Part shown: positions 53,043 to 60,834 of the stretch, in pieces
Layout: each line of letters begins with the position of its first letter
Position numbering within the stretch: position 1 is the first letter of the stretch
Origin: Chitinophagaceae bacterium
GTDB lineage: Bacteria > Bacteroidota > Bacteroidia > Chitinophagales > Chitinophagaceae
Direction: 5' to 3'
Assembly: GCA_019747705.1 (NCBI GenBank)
Contig: JAIEQM010000026.1
Span: 24,447-88,446, forward strand
DNA: 64,000 nt
Position numbers and translations under genes: made by a program
The notes under the pieces: generated by a model
Databases searched by the model: none
What the model saw: the letters and a program-made list of their open reading frames with translations, nothing else
What the model was told of the DNA's origin: nothing

Positions 53043-53068
53043 ACCCCCCCCCTTTAGGGGATGGGGGC
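53043..53068 (-). repeat. Inverted REP-like palindrome before the first ATPase gene
   Basis: Read on the minus strand it gives GCCCCCATCCCCTAAAGGGG then a G run. It is the opposite orientation of the copies at 51978 and 52946. It lies just in front of the ATG at 53069, in the N-terminal part of a longer open frame, which is why that extension is not believed. Confidence 0.7.
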
Positions 53069-54010
53069 ATGGATGCAGTTGTTGTAAAAAATATTTCAAA
53101 AACCTACGGCAAGAAAAAAGAAGTGCAGGCTTTGAACAACATTTCTTTTTCGGTGAACCCCGGGGAGTTATTTGGTATCATTGGCCCGGATGGCGCAGGT
53201 AAAACATCCCTGTTTCGCATTCTTACCACTTTATTACTGGCAGATGAAGGAGCAGCAACTGTTGATGGCTTTGACGTGGTGAAAGATTATAAAGCTATTC
53301 GTAAACGAGTGGGTTATATGCCCGGCCGTTTTTCATTGTACCAGGATTTAACCGTAGAAGAAAATCTCAACTTTTTTGCCACCATTTTTAATACCAGTAT
53401 TGAAGAGAACTATGACCTCATCAAAGATATTTATGTGCAGATAGAACCTTTTAAAAAACGGAAAGCAGGAAAATTGAGCGGCGGTATGAAACAAAAACTG
53501 GCACTGAGTTGTGCATTGATTCATCGCCCATCCGTTTTGTTTTTAGATGAACCCACAACAGGTGTGGATGCGGTATCAAGAAAAGAATTTTGGGAAATGC
53601 TCAGGCGTTTGAAAGACCAGGGTATTACTATTTTAGTTTCAACTCCTTACATGGATGAGGCAGGATTGTGCGACAGGGTAGCGTTGATACAAAAAGGAAA
53701 AATCATGAGTATTGATTCGCCTGAAGCAATAGTCAACGCATTTCCATATCCATTGCTGGCAGTGAAATCTGTAAACATGTTACCATTGTTAAATGAGTTG
53801 AAATTGTATGATGGCTTAAAAGACGCTTATGTGTTTGGAGAATATCACCATGCAGTGTTGAAAAACGATAATGCGGTAACGGGGTTAAAAGAATATTTGG
53901 AAGCAAAAAATTTTTCAGTTGAAATAAATCCTGTTCGCCCCAATATTGAAGATTGCTTTATGATGTTGATGAAGAGTGTGAGTAGTGAAGCACAAAAGCA
54001 GGATGTATAA
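53069..54010 (+). CDS. ABC transporter ATPase, N-terminal half-type of YbhF
   Basis: A 313-residue ATPase. Walker A is GPDGAGKTS (near residue 40), the Q-loop MPGRFSLYQDLT, the signature LSGGMKQKLALS near residue 138 and Walker B VLFLDEPTTGVD near residue 158. The frame is open to 53003, but the added residues (NYNPPPLGDGG) are encoded by a REP-like palindrome. MDAVVVKNISKTYG is the better start. It matches the first half of the fused E. coli YbhF ATPase. The second half is a separate gene at 55460, with 1.4 kb of repeats and DUF559 genes between them. Confidence 0.92.
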   Translation: MDAVVVKNISKTYGKKKEVQALNNISFSVNPGELFGIIGPDGAGKTSLFRILTTLLLADEGAATVDGFDVVKDYKAIRKRVGYMPGRFSLYQDLTVEENLNFFATIFNTSIEENYDLIKDIYVQIEPFKKRKAGKLSGGMKQKLALSCALIHRPSVLFLDEPTTGVDAVSRKEFWEMLRRLKDQGITILVSTPYMDEAGLCDRVALIQKGKIMSIDSPEAIVNAFPYPLLAVKSVNMLPLLNELKLYDGLKDAYVFGEYHHAVLKNDNAVTGLKEYLEAKNFSVEINPVRPNIEDCFMMLMKSVSSEAQKQDV

Positions 54011-54026
54011 AAAGAAACATTGGTGG

Positions 54027-54078
54027 GACTCAACCCCGTCCCTTCTCTACAAGTAGAGAAGGGGGAGTGAGCCTCCGA
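54027..54078 (+). repeat. Single REP unit R1
   Basis: A roughly 52-bp unit running from GACTCA to CTCCGA with an 11-bp perfect stem, CCCTTCTCTAC (54040-54050) and GTAGAGAAGGG (54053-54063). It has the same orientation as the left arms of the paired elements that follow but has no adjacent inverted partner. Confidence 0.85.
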
Positions 54079-54142
54079 AAATGATGAAGATTGAGTAATG
54101 GTTGAATGTAGTAATTGAATGAGTTGAATTAATTTCAGAAGC

Positions 54143-54269
54143 GACCCATCCCCAGCCCTTCCCTGCAAGCAGGGAAGGGGGAGTTGAGCCTCCGATAAAG
54201 TAAACACGCTAAGCAATCGGAGTGCTGCCTTTTCCCTCTCTGCTTTGCAGAGAGGGGCAGGGGTGAGTC
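54143..54269. repeat. Inverted REP pair, element a (127 bp)
   Basis: The left arm (54143-54195) has hairpin CCCTTCCCTGC/GCAGGGAAGGG (54056 scale: 54156-54179), and the right arm (54217-54269) has hairpin CCCTCTCTGC/GCAGAGAGGG (54234-54256). Each arm ends at the centre in CTCCGA/TCGGAG, with a 21-nt spacer (54196-54216). It lies 34 bp upstream of the first DUF559 gene. Elements b and c have the same total length and centre. Confidence 0.9.
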
Positions 54270-54303
54270 GAAATAAAAGAGAGCAAAACGAATCAAACAA
54301 TAA

Positions 54304-54684
54304 ATGACTTTGAGCAAAAGGCTCCCCATACAAATTGAATTTGCCCGTGAGCTTCGCAAGAACCAAACGGTGCTGGAAAAATTGATGTGGGCCAATTTGC
54401 GGAATAGAAAATTATTTGGCTTTAAATTTTTACGTCAGCACCCGATGCTGGTAAAAAAGGAATTGAACAGGAATGTTTTTTACATAGCAGATTTTTATTG
54501 TGCCGAAAAGAAATTGGTTGTTGAAATAGATGGCGGCATACATGAAAATCAAAAAGATTATGATGAAGCAAGGGACTTGGCAATGAAAGAATATGGACTG
54601 GAAGTAATGCGGTTTAAGAACGAGATGGTGGAAAAGAATATGAGTTGGGTATTGGAGGAAATCAGAAAATATTTAAGAAAATGA
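54304..54684 (+). CDS. DUF559 (Vsr-like endonuclease fold) protein, copy 1
   Basis: A 126-residue protein of the DUF559 family, which belongs to the PD-(D/E)XK-like nuclease clan near Vsr. Key parts: an N-terminal helix region with NQTVLEKLMWANLRNRKLFGFKFLRQHP, then FYIADFYCAEKKLVVEIDGG (Asp63, Glu74, Asp76) and His80, followed by YDEARDLAMKEYGLEVMRFKNEMVEKN. Acidic residues and the H of GGIH fit a metal-dependent nuclease site. It sits between two inverted REP pairs in the middle of an efflux operon. Copy 2, 565 bp on, encodes the identical protein. Its function is not known; a role in moving the repeats is inference. Confidence 0.92.
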   Translation: MTLSKRLPIQIEFARELRKNQTVLEKLMWANLRNRKLFGFKFLRQHPMLVKKELNRNVFYIADFYCAEKKLVVEIDGGIHENQKDYDEARDLAMKEYGLEVMRFKNEMVEKNMSWVLEEIRKYLRK

Positions 54685-54707
54685 AGCTCTTTAAAATGCA
54701 ACATAAG

Positions 54708-54834
54708 AACTCAACCCCAACCCTTCTCTACAAGTAGAGAAGGGGGTATAAGCTCTCCGAAAAACAATGCTGATAATAGTATCGGAGTGTTGCCTTTCCC
54801 CTCTCTGCTTTGCAGAGAGGGGAAAGGGTGAGTC
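54708..54834. repeat. Inverted REP pair, element b (127 bp)
   Basis: The left arm (54708-54760) has hairpin CCCTTCTCTAC/GTAGAGAAGGG, and the right arm (54782-54834) has hairpin CCCCTCTCTGC/GCAGAGAGGGG. The centre (54761-54781) is 21 nt. It lies 23 bp after the first DUF559 gene and 34 bp before the second. Confidence 0.9.
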
Positions 54835-54868
54835 GAAATAAAAGAGAGCAAAACGAATCAAACAATAA

Positions 54869-55249
54869 ATGACTTTGAGCAAAAGGCTCCCCATACAAAT
54901 TGAATTTGCCCGTGAGCTTCGCAAGAACCAAACGGTGCTGGAAAAATTGATGTGGGCCAATTTGCGGAATAGAAAATTATTTGGCTTTAAATTTTTACGT
55001 CAGCACCCGATGCTGGTAAAAAAGGAATTGAACAGGAATGTTTTTTACATAGCAGATTTTTATTGTGCCGAAAAGAAATTGGTTGTTGAAATAGATGGCG
55101 GCATACATGAAAATCAAAAAGATTATGATGAAGCAAGGGACTTGGCAATGAAAGAATATGGACTGGAAGTAATGCGGTTTAAGAACGAGATGGTGGAAAA
55201 GAATATGAGTTGGGTATTGGAGGAAATCAGAAAATATTTAAGAAAATGA
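54869..55249 (+). CDS. DUF559 (Vsr-like endonuclease fold) protein, copy 2
   Basis: The same 126-residue protein as copy 1, with no amino-acid difference and no base difference that I can see over the gene. The upstream leader (from GTGAGTCG) and the 3-prime flank through the left arm and centre of the following REP pair are also the same, so about 525 bp was duplicated in tandem very recently or is being kept alike by conversion. The catalytic-type residues Asp63, Glu74, Asp76 and His80 are all present. It is in the same orientation as the efflux genes, so it is likely to be transcribed with them. Confidence 0.92.
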   Translation: MTLSKRLPIQIEFARELRKNQTVLEKLMWANLRNRKLFGFKFLRQHPMLVKKELNRNVFYIADFYCAEKKLVVEIDGGIHENQKDYDEARDLAMKEYGLEVMRFKNEMVEKNMSWVLEEIRKYLRK

Positions 55250-55272
55250 AGCTCTTTAAAATGCAACATAAG

Positions 55273-55399
55273 AACTCAACCCCAACCCTTCTCTACAAGT
55301 AGAGAAGGGGGTATAAGCTCTCCGAAAAACAATGCTGATAATAGTATCGGAGTGCTGCCTTTCCCCTCTTTGCTTTGCAGAGAGGGGCAGGGGTGAGTC
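55273..55399. repeat. Inverted REP pair, element c (127 bp)
   Basis: The left arm (55273-55325) and centre (55326-55346) equal those of element b. The right arm (55347-55399) differs: it ends GGGGCAGGGGTGAGTC like element a, and its left stem has one T (CCCCTCTTTGC), so the duplication boundary lies in this arm. It is followed by about 60 bp of A-rich leader to the second ATPase. Confidence 0.9.
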
Positions 55400-55459
55400 A
55401 AAAAAAGCAGAAACAAAACGTGAAATAAAATTTCAAACAGCGCCTGATCAAAAAATTAA

Positions 55460-56206
55460 ATGAATCAAACTAAAGTCATAATCACAGATAAACTCACCAA
55501 ACGCTTCGGCGGGTTTACCGCTGTGGACGCTATTTGCTTTGAAGTAACGAAAGGAGAAATTTTTGGTTTCCTTGGCGCCAATGGCGCAGGCAAAACTACA
55601 GCCATGCGTATGCTCTGCGGTTTATCATTCCCTACAAGTGGTAAGGCAATGGTGGCAGGTTTTGATGTGTATAAAGAAAATGAAAAGATCAAACAGAATA
55701 TTGGCTATATGAGCCAGAAATTTTCGTTGTATGAAGATTTAACGGTGAAAGAAAACATGCAGCTCTATGGTGGTATTTATGGAAAAAGCAATGCCTTCAT
55801 TAAACAAAAAACAGAAAGCATTCTTACAGAGCTGGATATAAAAAAGGAAGCAAACGTGTTAGTAAAGTCTCTGCCGCTGGGATGGAAACAAAAACTGGCA
55901 TTTGCAGTAGCCATCTTTCATGAACCTGAAATTGTGTTCCTGGATGAACCCACAGGGGGTGTGGACCCTGTTGCACGCCGTGAATTCTGGAATATGATTT
56001 ACAATGCAGCAGCAACTGGTGTAACCGTTTTTGTTACCACACACTATATGGATGAAGCAGAATATTGCAATCGGGTAAGTATTATGGTGGATGGAAAAAT
56101 TGAAGCCTTGGATACCCCCCATCAGTTAAAACAAACATACAATGCCGGTTCAATGGATGATGTGTTTTTAAAACTGGCAAGGAAAGCGGTGCGGACAGGT
56201 GACTAG
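55460..56206 (+). CDS. ABC transporter ATPase, C-terminal half-type of YbhF
   Basis: A 248-residue ATPase with Walker A GANGAGKTT (near residue 39), Q-loop MSQKFSLYEDLT and Walker B IVFLDEPTGGVDP near residue 158. The signature is degenerate, SLPLGWKQKLAFAVA, in place of LSGGxxQ. The same LPLGW variant marks the second half of E. coli YbhF. MNQTKVIITDKLTKRFGG is the start. It is followed by two permease genes with 16-bp spacing to the first. Confidence 0.94.
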   Translation: MNQTKVIITDKLTKRFGGFTAVDAICFEVTKGEIFGFLGANGAGKTTAMRMLCGLSFPTSGKAMVAGFDVYKENEKIKQNIGYMSQKFSLYEDLTVKENMQLYGGIYGKSNAFIKQKTESILTELDIKKEANVLVKSLPLGWKQKLAFAVAIFHEPEIVFLDEPTGGVDPVARREFWNMIYNAAATGVTVFVTTHYMDEAEYCNRVSIMVDGKIEALDTPHQLKQTYNAGSMDDVFLKLARKAVRTGD

Positions 56207-56222
56207 TTGATAAACTTAAAAA

Positions 56223-57329
56223 ATGAAACAATTCATATCATTCGTAAAAAAAGAATTCTATCACATCTTTCGTGACAGACGAACCATGTTTATCCTTCTG
56301 GGTATGCCTGTGGTGCAAATTGTTTTGTTTGGCTTTGCATTAACAAACGAAGTAAAAAACTCACGTATTGCCGTGCTGGACCATGCAAAAGATAATGAGA
56401 GCAGTGTACTCATCAACCAGTTGGATGCAAGCAAATATTTTGATGTGCAGCAAATCATTCAGTCTGATCATGAAATTGAACCCATCTTCAAGCAGGGCAA
56501 AGTAAAAATGGTGGTGATCATTCCGCCATCTTTCCAGGAAGATTTACGGCACATGAACAAATCATCCATTCAGCTTATTGCAGATGCATCAGACCCCAAC
56601 GTGGCCAACACACTCACCAATTACGCAACGGCGTTGATTATGGATTATCAAAAAAGCATTACACAAAATCAAAAAATACCTTACACCATCAATACCGAAG
56701 TAAGGATGCTGTACAACCCGCAGCTAAAAGGCGCCTATAATTTTGTGCCCGGTGTAATGGCAATGGTGTTGTTACTGGTTTGTACTATGATGACGGCCAT
56801 CACCATTGTGCGTGAAAAAGAAATGGGTACTATGGAAGTTATGCTGGTATCACCCATGAAGCCGCAATTAGTAGTGATGGCCAAAGCAGTTCCATATTTA
56901 TTATTATCCACCATCAACATCGCTACAATTTTATTGCTCAGCGTTTTTGTTTTGGAAGTGCCCATTAACGGAAGCATTGTATTATTGGTAGCTGCCAGTA
57001 TTTTATTTATTCTTGTTTCATTATCATTGGGCTTGTTAATCTCTTCTGGCGCTGAGTCGCAGCAAACAGCAATGTTTATTTCACTGGTGGCCTTGTTTCT
57101 TCCCACCATCATGCTCAGTGGGTTTATGTTTCCTATTGAAAATATGCCACTGCCGTTAAGAACATTTTCCAATATCGTTCCGGCAAAATGGTATTATAAT
57201 ATTGTAAAAGGGGTGATGATAAAAGGACTCAATGTATTTGGCATCTGGAAAGAGTTGCTGATACTCACTGGAATGATGCTGTTTTTCTTAACCATTGCCA
57301 TCAGGCAGTTTAAAATCCGTTTACAATGA
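56223..57329 (+). CDS. ABC-2 type permease (YbhS-like)
   Basis: A 368-residue inner-membrane subunit: an N-terminal span (IFRDRRTMFILLGMPVVQIVLFG, residues 15-40), a large periplasmic domain (residues 45-170), then five C-terminal spans from FVPGVMAMVLLLVCTMMTAITI near residue 178. The motif REKEMGTMEVMLVSPM is typical of ABC-2 drug exporters. It ends in a 4-bp overlap (ATGA) with the next permease gene, so the two are translationally coupled and would form a heterodimer. Confidence 0.94.
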   Translation: MKQFISFVKKEFYHIFRDRRTMFILLGMPVVQIVLFGFALTNEVKNSRIAVLDHAKDNESSVLINQLDASKYFDVQQIIQSDHEIEPIFKQGKVKMVVIIPPSFQEDLRHMNKSSIQLIADASDPNVANTLTNYATALIMDYQKSITQNQKIPYTINTEVRMLYNPQLKGAYNFVPGVMAMVLLLVCTMMTAITIVREKEMGTMEVMLVSPMKPQLVVMAKAVPYLLLSTINIATILLLSVFVLEVPINGSIVLLVAASILFILVSLSLGLLISSGAESQQTAMFISLVALFLPTIMLSGFMFPIENMPLPLRTFSNIVPAKWYYNIVKGVMIKGLNVFGIWKELLILTGMMLFFLTIAIRQFKIRLQ

Positions 57330-58444
57330 GAACATTAAAATTTTTATTACAAAAAGAATTCAGGCAAATTTTTCGTGATCCCGCCATTATCCGGCTCATC
57401 TTTATTATGCCGGTTATTCAGTTAATGATTCTCCCCTGGGCTGCAGACTATGAAATCAAGAACATTCAACTCGCCGTAGTGGATTTGGATCATTCATCCT
57501 ATTCTCAAAAACTCATCAGCAAAATCACTTCTTCAAAATATTTTCAACTGGCACATTATTCTTCATCTTATGAATCAGCGCTGGAAGAAGTGGAACACGA
57601 CCGTGCCGATCTCATTCTGCAAATACCACCTTCGTTTGAAAAAGAACTCGTTAAAGAAGATAAGGCACAACTTTTTGTTGCCGGTAATGCCATCAATGGT
57701 GTAAAAGCAAATCTCGGCGCTGCTTATATCCGGAACATTATAAATGATTTCAATCAAAGCATACGAATGGAGTGGATACAGCTTCCACGTTTCAGTGCGC
57801 AAACACAAATAGAAGTTACATCGTCTAATTGGTTCAACCCGCTCATGAATTATAAGTATTTTATGGTGCCGGGCATTTTAGTTATTCTGCTCACCATGAT
57901 TGGCGCCAACCTCACGGCTATTAATATTGTTCGTGAAAAAGAAATTGGTACCATTGAACAAATTAATGTAACACCAGTTAAAAAAATACAGTTCATTCTC
58001 GGTAAACTCATTCCTTTTTGGATTATCGGTTTGTTTGTACTCACACTGGGTTTATTAATTGCCCGCTTAATTTACGGTATCATTCCTGCAGGAAGTTTTT
58101 TCACCATTTATGCATTTGCAGCGTTGTATTTGCTTGCTATATTGGGTTTGGGTTTATTGGTTTCTACCTATGCCGCCACACAGCAGCAGGCCATGCTCAT
58201 CAGTTTCTTCTTAATGATGGTGTTTATTTTGCTCGGTGGTTTGTACACTTCTATTGACAGTATGCCACGGTGGGCTCAAATCTTCACCAAATTCAATCCC
58301 GTTTCTTATTTTATTGAAGTAATGCGCATGGTGGTGCTCAAAGGCAGTGGCTTTGCTGATATTAAATATCACATGCTCACCATGCTGGGGTTTGCACTGG
58401 TGTTTAATGGATGGGCTGTGTTCAGTTACCGCAAGCGTTCTTAA
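57326..58444 (+). CDS. ABC-2 type permease (YbhR-like)
   Basis: A 372-residue paralogue of the preceding permease, with the same topology: a first span at residues 20-40, a periplasmic domain to about residue 180, then FMVPGILVILLTMIGANLTAINIVREKEIGTIEQINV near residue 178 and three or four further spans. It is the last gene of the efflux operon, with the start overlapping the stop of its partner. With two ATPase halves, an HlyD adaptor and TolC it gives a complete tripartite ABC exporter; the substrate is unknown, and in E. coli the related pump affects drug sensitivity. Confidence 0.94.
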   Translation: MRTLKFLLQKEFRQIFRDPAIIRLIFIMPVIQLMILPWAADYEIKNIQLAVVDLDHSSYSQKLISKITSSKYFQLAHYSSSYESALEEVEHDRADLILQIPPSFEKELVKEDKAQLFVAGNAINGVKANLGAAYIRNIINDFNQSIRMEWIQLPRFSAQTQIEVTSSNWFNPLMNYKYFMVPGILVILLTMIGANLTAINIVREKEIGTIEQINVTPVKKIQFILGKLIPFWIIGLFVLTLGLLIARLIYGIIPAGSFFTIYAFAALYLLAILGLGLLVSTYAATQQQAMLISFFLMMVFILLGGLYTSIDSMPRWAQIFTKFNPVSYFIEVMRMVVLKGSGFADIKYHMLTMLGFALVFNGWAVFSYRKRS

Positions 58445-58734
58445 AAGTACAAGTATGAACATTTTTTTTTTGATGCGGGGCTTTCAGCAATTGCAGTTTT
58501 ATCATCACCTGTCCCTGCTTTACGCTGTACCTTCACTGCCCGCCCGAACGTATGCGTTCGGAGCGGGCGGGCGTTTCGGTGCCGCTTCAATCAGGCAGCC
58601 AATGAGCAATAGTAATTCTGCTCAGCAACCCATCAACTCAACATTGTTCAACTTTATATCCAAACTTCAACTTAAAAATTCCTTTCACATTCCAAAAAAT
58701 CATAAATTGGTGCTCAACAAAAAATAATTGCCAT
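58445..58734. repeat. Spacer with a REP-like GC-rich hairpin
   Basis: GCCCGCCCGAACG (58538-58550) pairs with CGTTCG and GCGGGCGGGC (58555-58572), a bulged GC-rich hairpin similar in style to the GGGGCGGGC hairpin at 18182-18210. No terminator with a T run was found for the efflux operon. No gene is supported here. Confidence 0.55.
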
Positions 58735-59142
58735 ATGATTAAAATTTCAGAACTCAAAACCGGCGATATTATAATGGTGGATAACGAAGGCGCTATGATG
58801 GAGGGCGAAGTAATGGAAGTAAACAATGTCCAGAAACTGGCGCAGGTACGCACCAATGGCGAAAGCGATTTTTGGTATGGAGGCGAAGCTCTTCATCCCA
58901 TTCCCCTGAGCGATGATGCGATGAAACTGCTCAAATTTGAGCGGGTGGAGGAAGAAGGCGGAGGTGTTAAGTATATGAAAGGAGCCTTCCGTGTTCATAT
59001 TAATAAGGCAGACGATTTCAGCCACCTGGATTTTTGGTACCGGGAAGACCGCAGGCATGTAAACCAACCTATTTCTGTTCACCAACTCCAGAATTACCAC
59101 CTGAATATGACCAAAGTGCACCTCACTGAGGCCGTTATTTAA
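58735..59142 (+). CDS. Hypothetical protein upstream of infA
   Basis: A 135-residue soluble protein. It begins IKISELKTGDIIMVDNEGAM, a small beta-barrel-like stretch, followed by EALHPIPLSDDAMKLLKFERVEE and an acidic/aromatic C-terminus with FSHLDFWYREDRRHVNQPISVHQLQNYHLNMTKVHL. No family is recognised; the TGDIIxxxxExxxxEGxV start resembles small phage-type proteins. It is 107 bp from infA on the same strand, though infA appears to have its own -7 box. Confidence 0.7.
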   Translation: MIKISELKTGDIIMVDNEGAMMEGEVMEVNNVQKLAQVRTNGESDFWYGGEALHPIPLSDDAMKLLKFERVEEEGGGVKYMKGAFRVHINKADDFSHLDFWYREDRRHVNQPISVHQLQNYHLNMTKVHLTEAVI

Positions 59143-59227
59143 ACCTTTTTTGTACATATTTGCACCCTTCAGAGGATTTTTGTTAAAAAATCTGCTTGAG
59201 GGGTGTTTTTCTTTTGCCTTTTCCTCC

Positions 59228-59235
59228 TATCTTTG
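59228..59235 (+). promoter_or_regulatory. -7 box of the infA-rplQ operon
   Basis: TATCTTTG fits TAnnTTTG, 15 bases before the infA ATG at 59250. No clear -33 TTTG lies 19 nt upstream. It would drive the ribosomal protein run that follows. Confidence 0.5.
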
Positions 59236-59249
59236 CGACCCCAAAAAGT

Positions 59250-59468
59250 ATGGCTAAACAAGACGTTATTAAGCAGGATGGTAAGATTTTAGAGGCGCTG
59301 AGCAACGCTATGTTCAGAGTTCAGCTTGAAAATGGTCATGAAATTCTGGCTACTATTTCAGGAAAAATGAGGATGAATTACATCCGTATTCTTCCGGGCG
59401 ATAAAGTAGGAGTTGAAATGAGCCCATACGATTTGAGCAGAGGACGTATCATATTCAGGTATAAATAA
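59250..59468 (+). CDS. infA: Translation initiation factor IF-1
   Basis: A 72-residue OB-fold protein that binds the ribosomal A site in the 30S initiation complex. The sequence is fully typical: [20 protein letters not shown], then [40 protein letters not shown] and the end [10 protein letters not shown]. The frame is open upstream, but the ATG at 59250 is the family start. It heads the run with rpmJ, rpsM, rpsK, rpsD, rpoA and rplQ. The usual secY and map genes do not precede it. Confidence 0.98.
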   Translation: MAKQDVIKQDGKILEALSNAMFRVQLENGHEILATISGKMRMNYIRILPGDKVGVEMSPYDLSRGRIIFRYK

Positions 59469-59515
59469 AGTAACCAGCCTGCAGCTTATAACCTGCGGCC
59501 TAAAGCTTAAAAAAA

Positions 59516-59632
59516 ATGAAAGTTAGAGCATCCATCAAAAAGCGTAGCGTTGACTGCAAAATTGTTCGCAGAAAAGGCCGCCTGTATGTAATTAACAAAA
59601 AGAATCCACGCTTTAAGCAGCGCCAGGGTTAA
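59516..59632 (+). CDS. rpmJ: 50S ribosomal protein L36
   Basis: A 38-residue protein, [20 protein letters not shown] at the start and [11 protein letters not shown] at the end. It resembles the zinc-site form of L36 but only one Cys (Cys14) is visible, with the other ligand positions replaced; this is the zinc-free type. It lies 47 bp after infA and 39 bp before rpsM; too short for usual length filters. Confidence 0.95.
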   Translation: MKVRASIKKRSVDCKIVRRKGRLYVINKKNPRFKQRQG

Positions 59633-59671
59633 TCAATCGTAAATCGTAATTCTAAAATCTAAAATTCAAAT

Positions 59672-60052
59672 ATGGCTCGTATTGCCGGTGTTGATTTACC
59701 AAAGAATAAAAGAGGAGAAATAGGATTGACCTATATCTATGGTATTGGTCCTTCTACTGCTAAATACATCCTGGAGAAATCAGGTATTGATGTAAACAAA
59801 AAAGTTAACCAGTGGAATGATGACGAATTGAATGCAATTCGTAACGTTATTACCAATGAGTTTAAAGTAGAAGGTCAGTTGCGCAGTGAGGTGCAAATGA
59901 GCATTAAGCGTTTATTGGATATCGCTTGTTATCGTGGTCTGCGTCACCGTAAAGGATTACCCGTTCGTGGTCAGCGTACAAAAACCAACAGCCGCACACG
60001 TAAAGGAAAACGTAAAACAGTTGCGGGTAAGAAAAAAGCAGCTAAGAAATAA
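59672..60052 (+). CDS. rpsM: 30S ribosomal protein S13
   Basis: A 126-residue protein: [20 protein letters not shown] at the N-terminus, helix-turn-helix region [15 protein letters not shown], and the basic, extended tail ([38 protein letters not shown]) that reaches the tRNA at the subunit interface. Length is normal. It follows rpmJ after a 39-bp spacer of degenerate AATCGTAA-type words and precedes rpsK by 184 bp. Confidence 0.98.
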   Translation: MARIAGVDLPKNKRGEIGLTYIYGIGPSTAKYILEKSGIDVNKKVNQWNDDELNAIRNVITNEFKVEGQLRSEVQMSIKRLLDIACYRGLRHRKGLPVRGQRTKTNSRTRKGKRKTVAGKKKAAKK

Positions 60053-60236
60053 GCCTGAAGGCACAAGATTCAAGGTACAGGTTTTAACACTTGTACCTTG
60101 TGTTTTGAAACTTACAGCTTAATATATGCACCGGTTCTTACAGGTTAATAACGGATATTTTGGTGCAAATGGAGTGTTAACCTGGTCCTGGTATAACCGG
60201 GAATAATTTAAAAAACGATTACCTCAGTAAAGTAAA
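60053..60236. repeat. CTTGTACC-word spacer between rpsM and rpsK
   Basis: A degenerate tract with CAAGATTCAAGGTACAGG and the inverse-type ACACTTGTACCTTGTGTTTTG lies at 60065-60108, similar to the ACCTTG repeat before dapB. The remainder up to the rpsK start is AT-rich with no recognised element. The spacer is long for a ribosomal operon. Confidence 0.5.
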
Positions 60237-60647
60237 ATGGCAAAAGCACAACAACAGCAAACCAGCGCTAAAGCTGCTGCTAAAAAAAGAGTAGTAAAGG
60301 TTGATGCCGCAGGTGATGCACACATCACTGCAAGTTTCAACAACATCATCATCAGCTTAACCAACAAACAAGGACAGGTTATTTCCTGGAGCAGCGCCGG
60401 TAAAATGGGCTTTAAAGGTTCCAAGAAAAATACACCTTATGCTGCACAGGTAGCATCTTCTGAAGCAGCTAAAACTGCTTTTGATGCCGGTTTGAAGCGT
60501 GTGGATGTGTATGTACAGGGCCCCGGTAGCGGACGTGAAAGCGCCATTCGTGCACTGGCACAAAGTGGAATTGAGGTAACTTCTATTAAAGACGTTACAC
60601 CTTTGCCACACAATGGTTGCCGTCCTCCCAAGAAGAGAAGAGTATAA
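60237..60647 (+). CDS. rpsK: 30S ribosomal protein S11
   Basis: A 136-residue protein: a basic, Ala- and Gln-rich N-terminal extension (residues 1-22), then the S11 core [60 protein letters not shown] and the C-terminus [18 protein letters not shown]. The core is conserved across bacteria. Placement in rpsM-rpsK-rpsD order is standard. Confidence 0.98.
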   Translation: MAKAQQQQTSAKAAAKKRVVKVDAAGDAHITASFNNIIISLTNKQGQVISWSSAGKMGFKGSKKNTPYAAQVASSEAAKTAFDAGLKRVDVYVQGPGSGRESAIRALAQSGIEVTSIKDVTPLPHNGCRPPKKRRV

Positions 60648-60656
60648 AAACCTGAG

Positions 60657-60720
60657 ATATGAAGTAAGAAGTATGAGGTATGATTTTCAAGCTCTTCTTA
60701 CATCTTACTTCTTACTTCGG
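60657..60720. repeat. TGAAGTAAGAAGTATGA-type word repeat in the rpsK-rpsD spacer
   Basis: Left words GAAGTAAGAAGTATGAGGTA (60661-60680) and right words CTTACATCTTACTTCTTACT (60697-60716) are partial inverse copies. The words resemble the GTACGAAGTA units after icd (24948-25061). No further feature is seen to 60834. Confidence 0.6.
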
Positions 60721-60834
60721 TTTCAACAACATATTGAATCGCCAGGGTTCATTTTAACAAAGGGTTCCTCATTAATTTTTAACGCTTTTACAGATGAGAG
60801 AACCGGTTCAAAAAAGCGTAAATGAATAAAAACT

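Noticed and set aside
53003..53068. Longer start of the first ABC ATPase
   Set aside because: The extra residues are encoded by a REP-like palindrome and the family starts close to the VVVKNISKTYG strand, so the ATG at 53069 was chosen.
54135..54395. Minus-strand frames across the REP and DUF559 region
   Set aside because: They are reverse readings of the palindromes and the DUF559 gene, with frame and composition dictated by the repeats.
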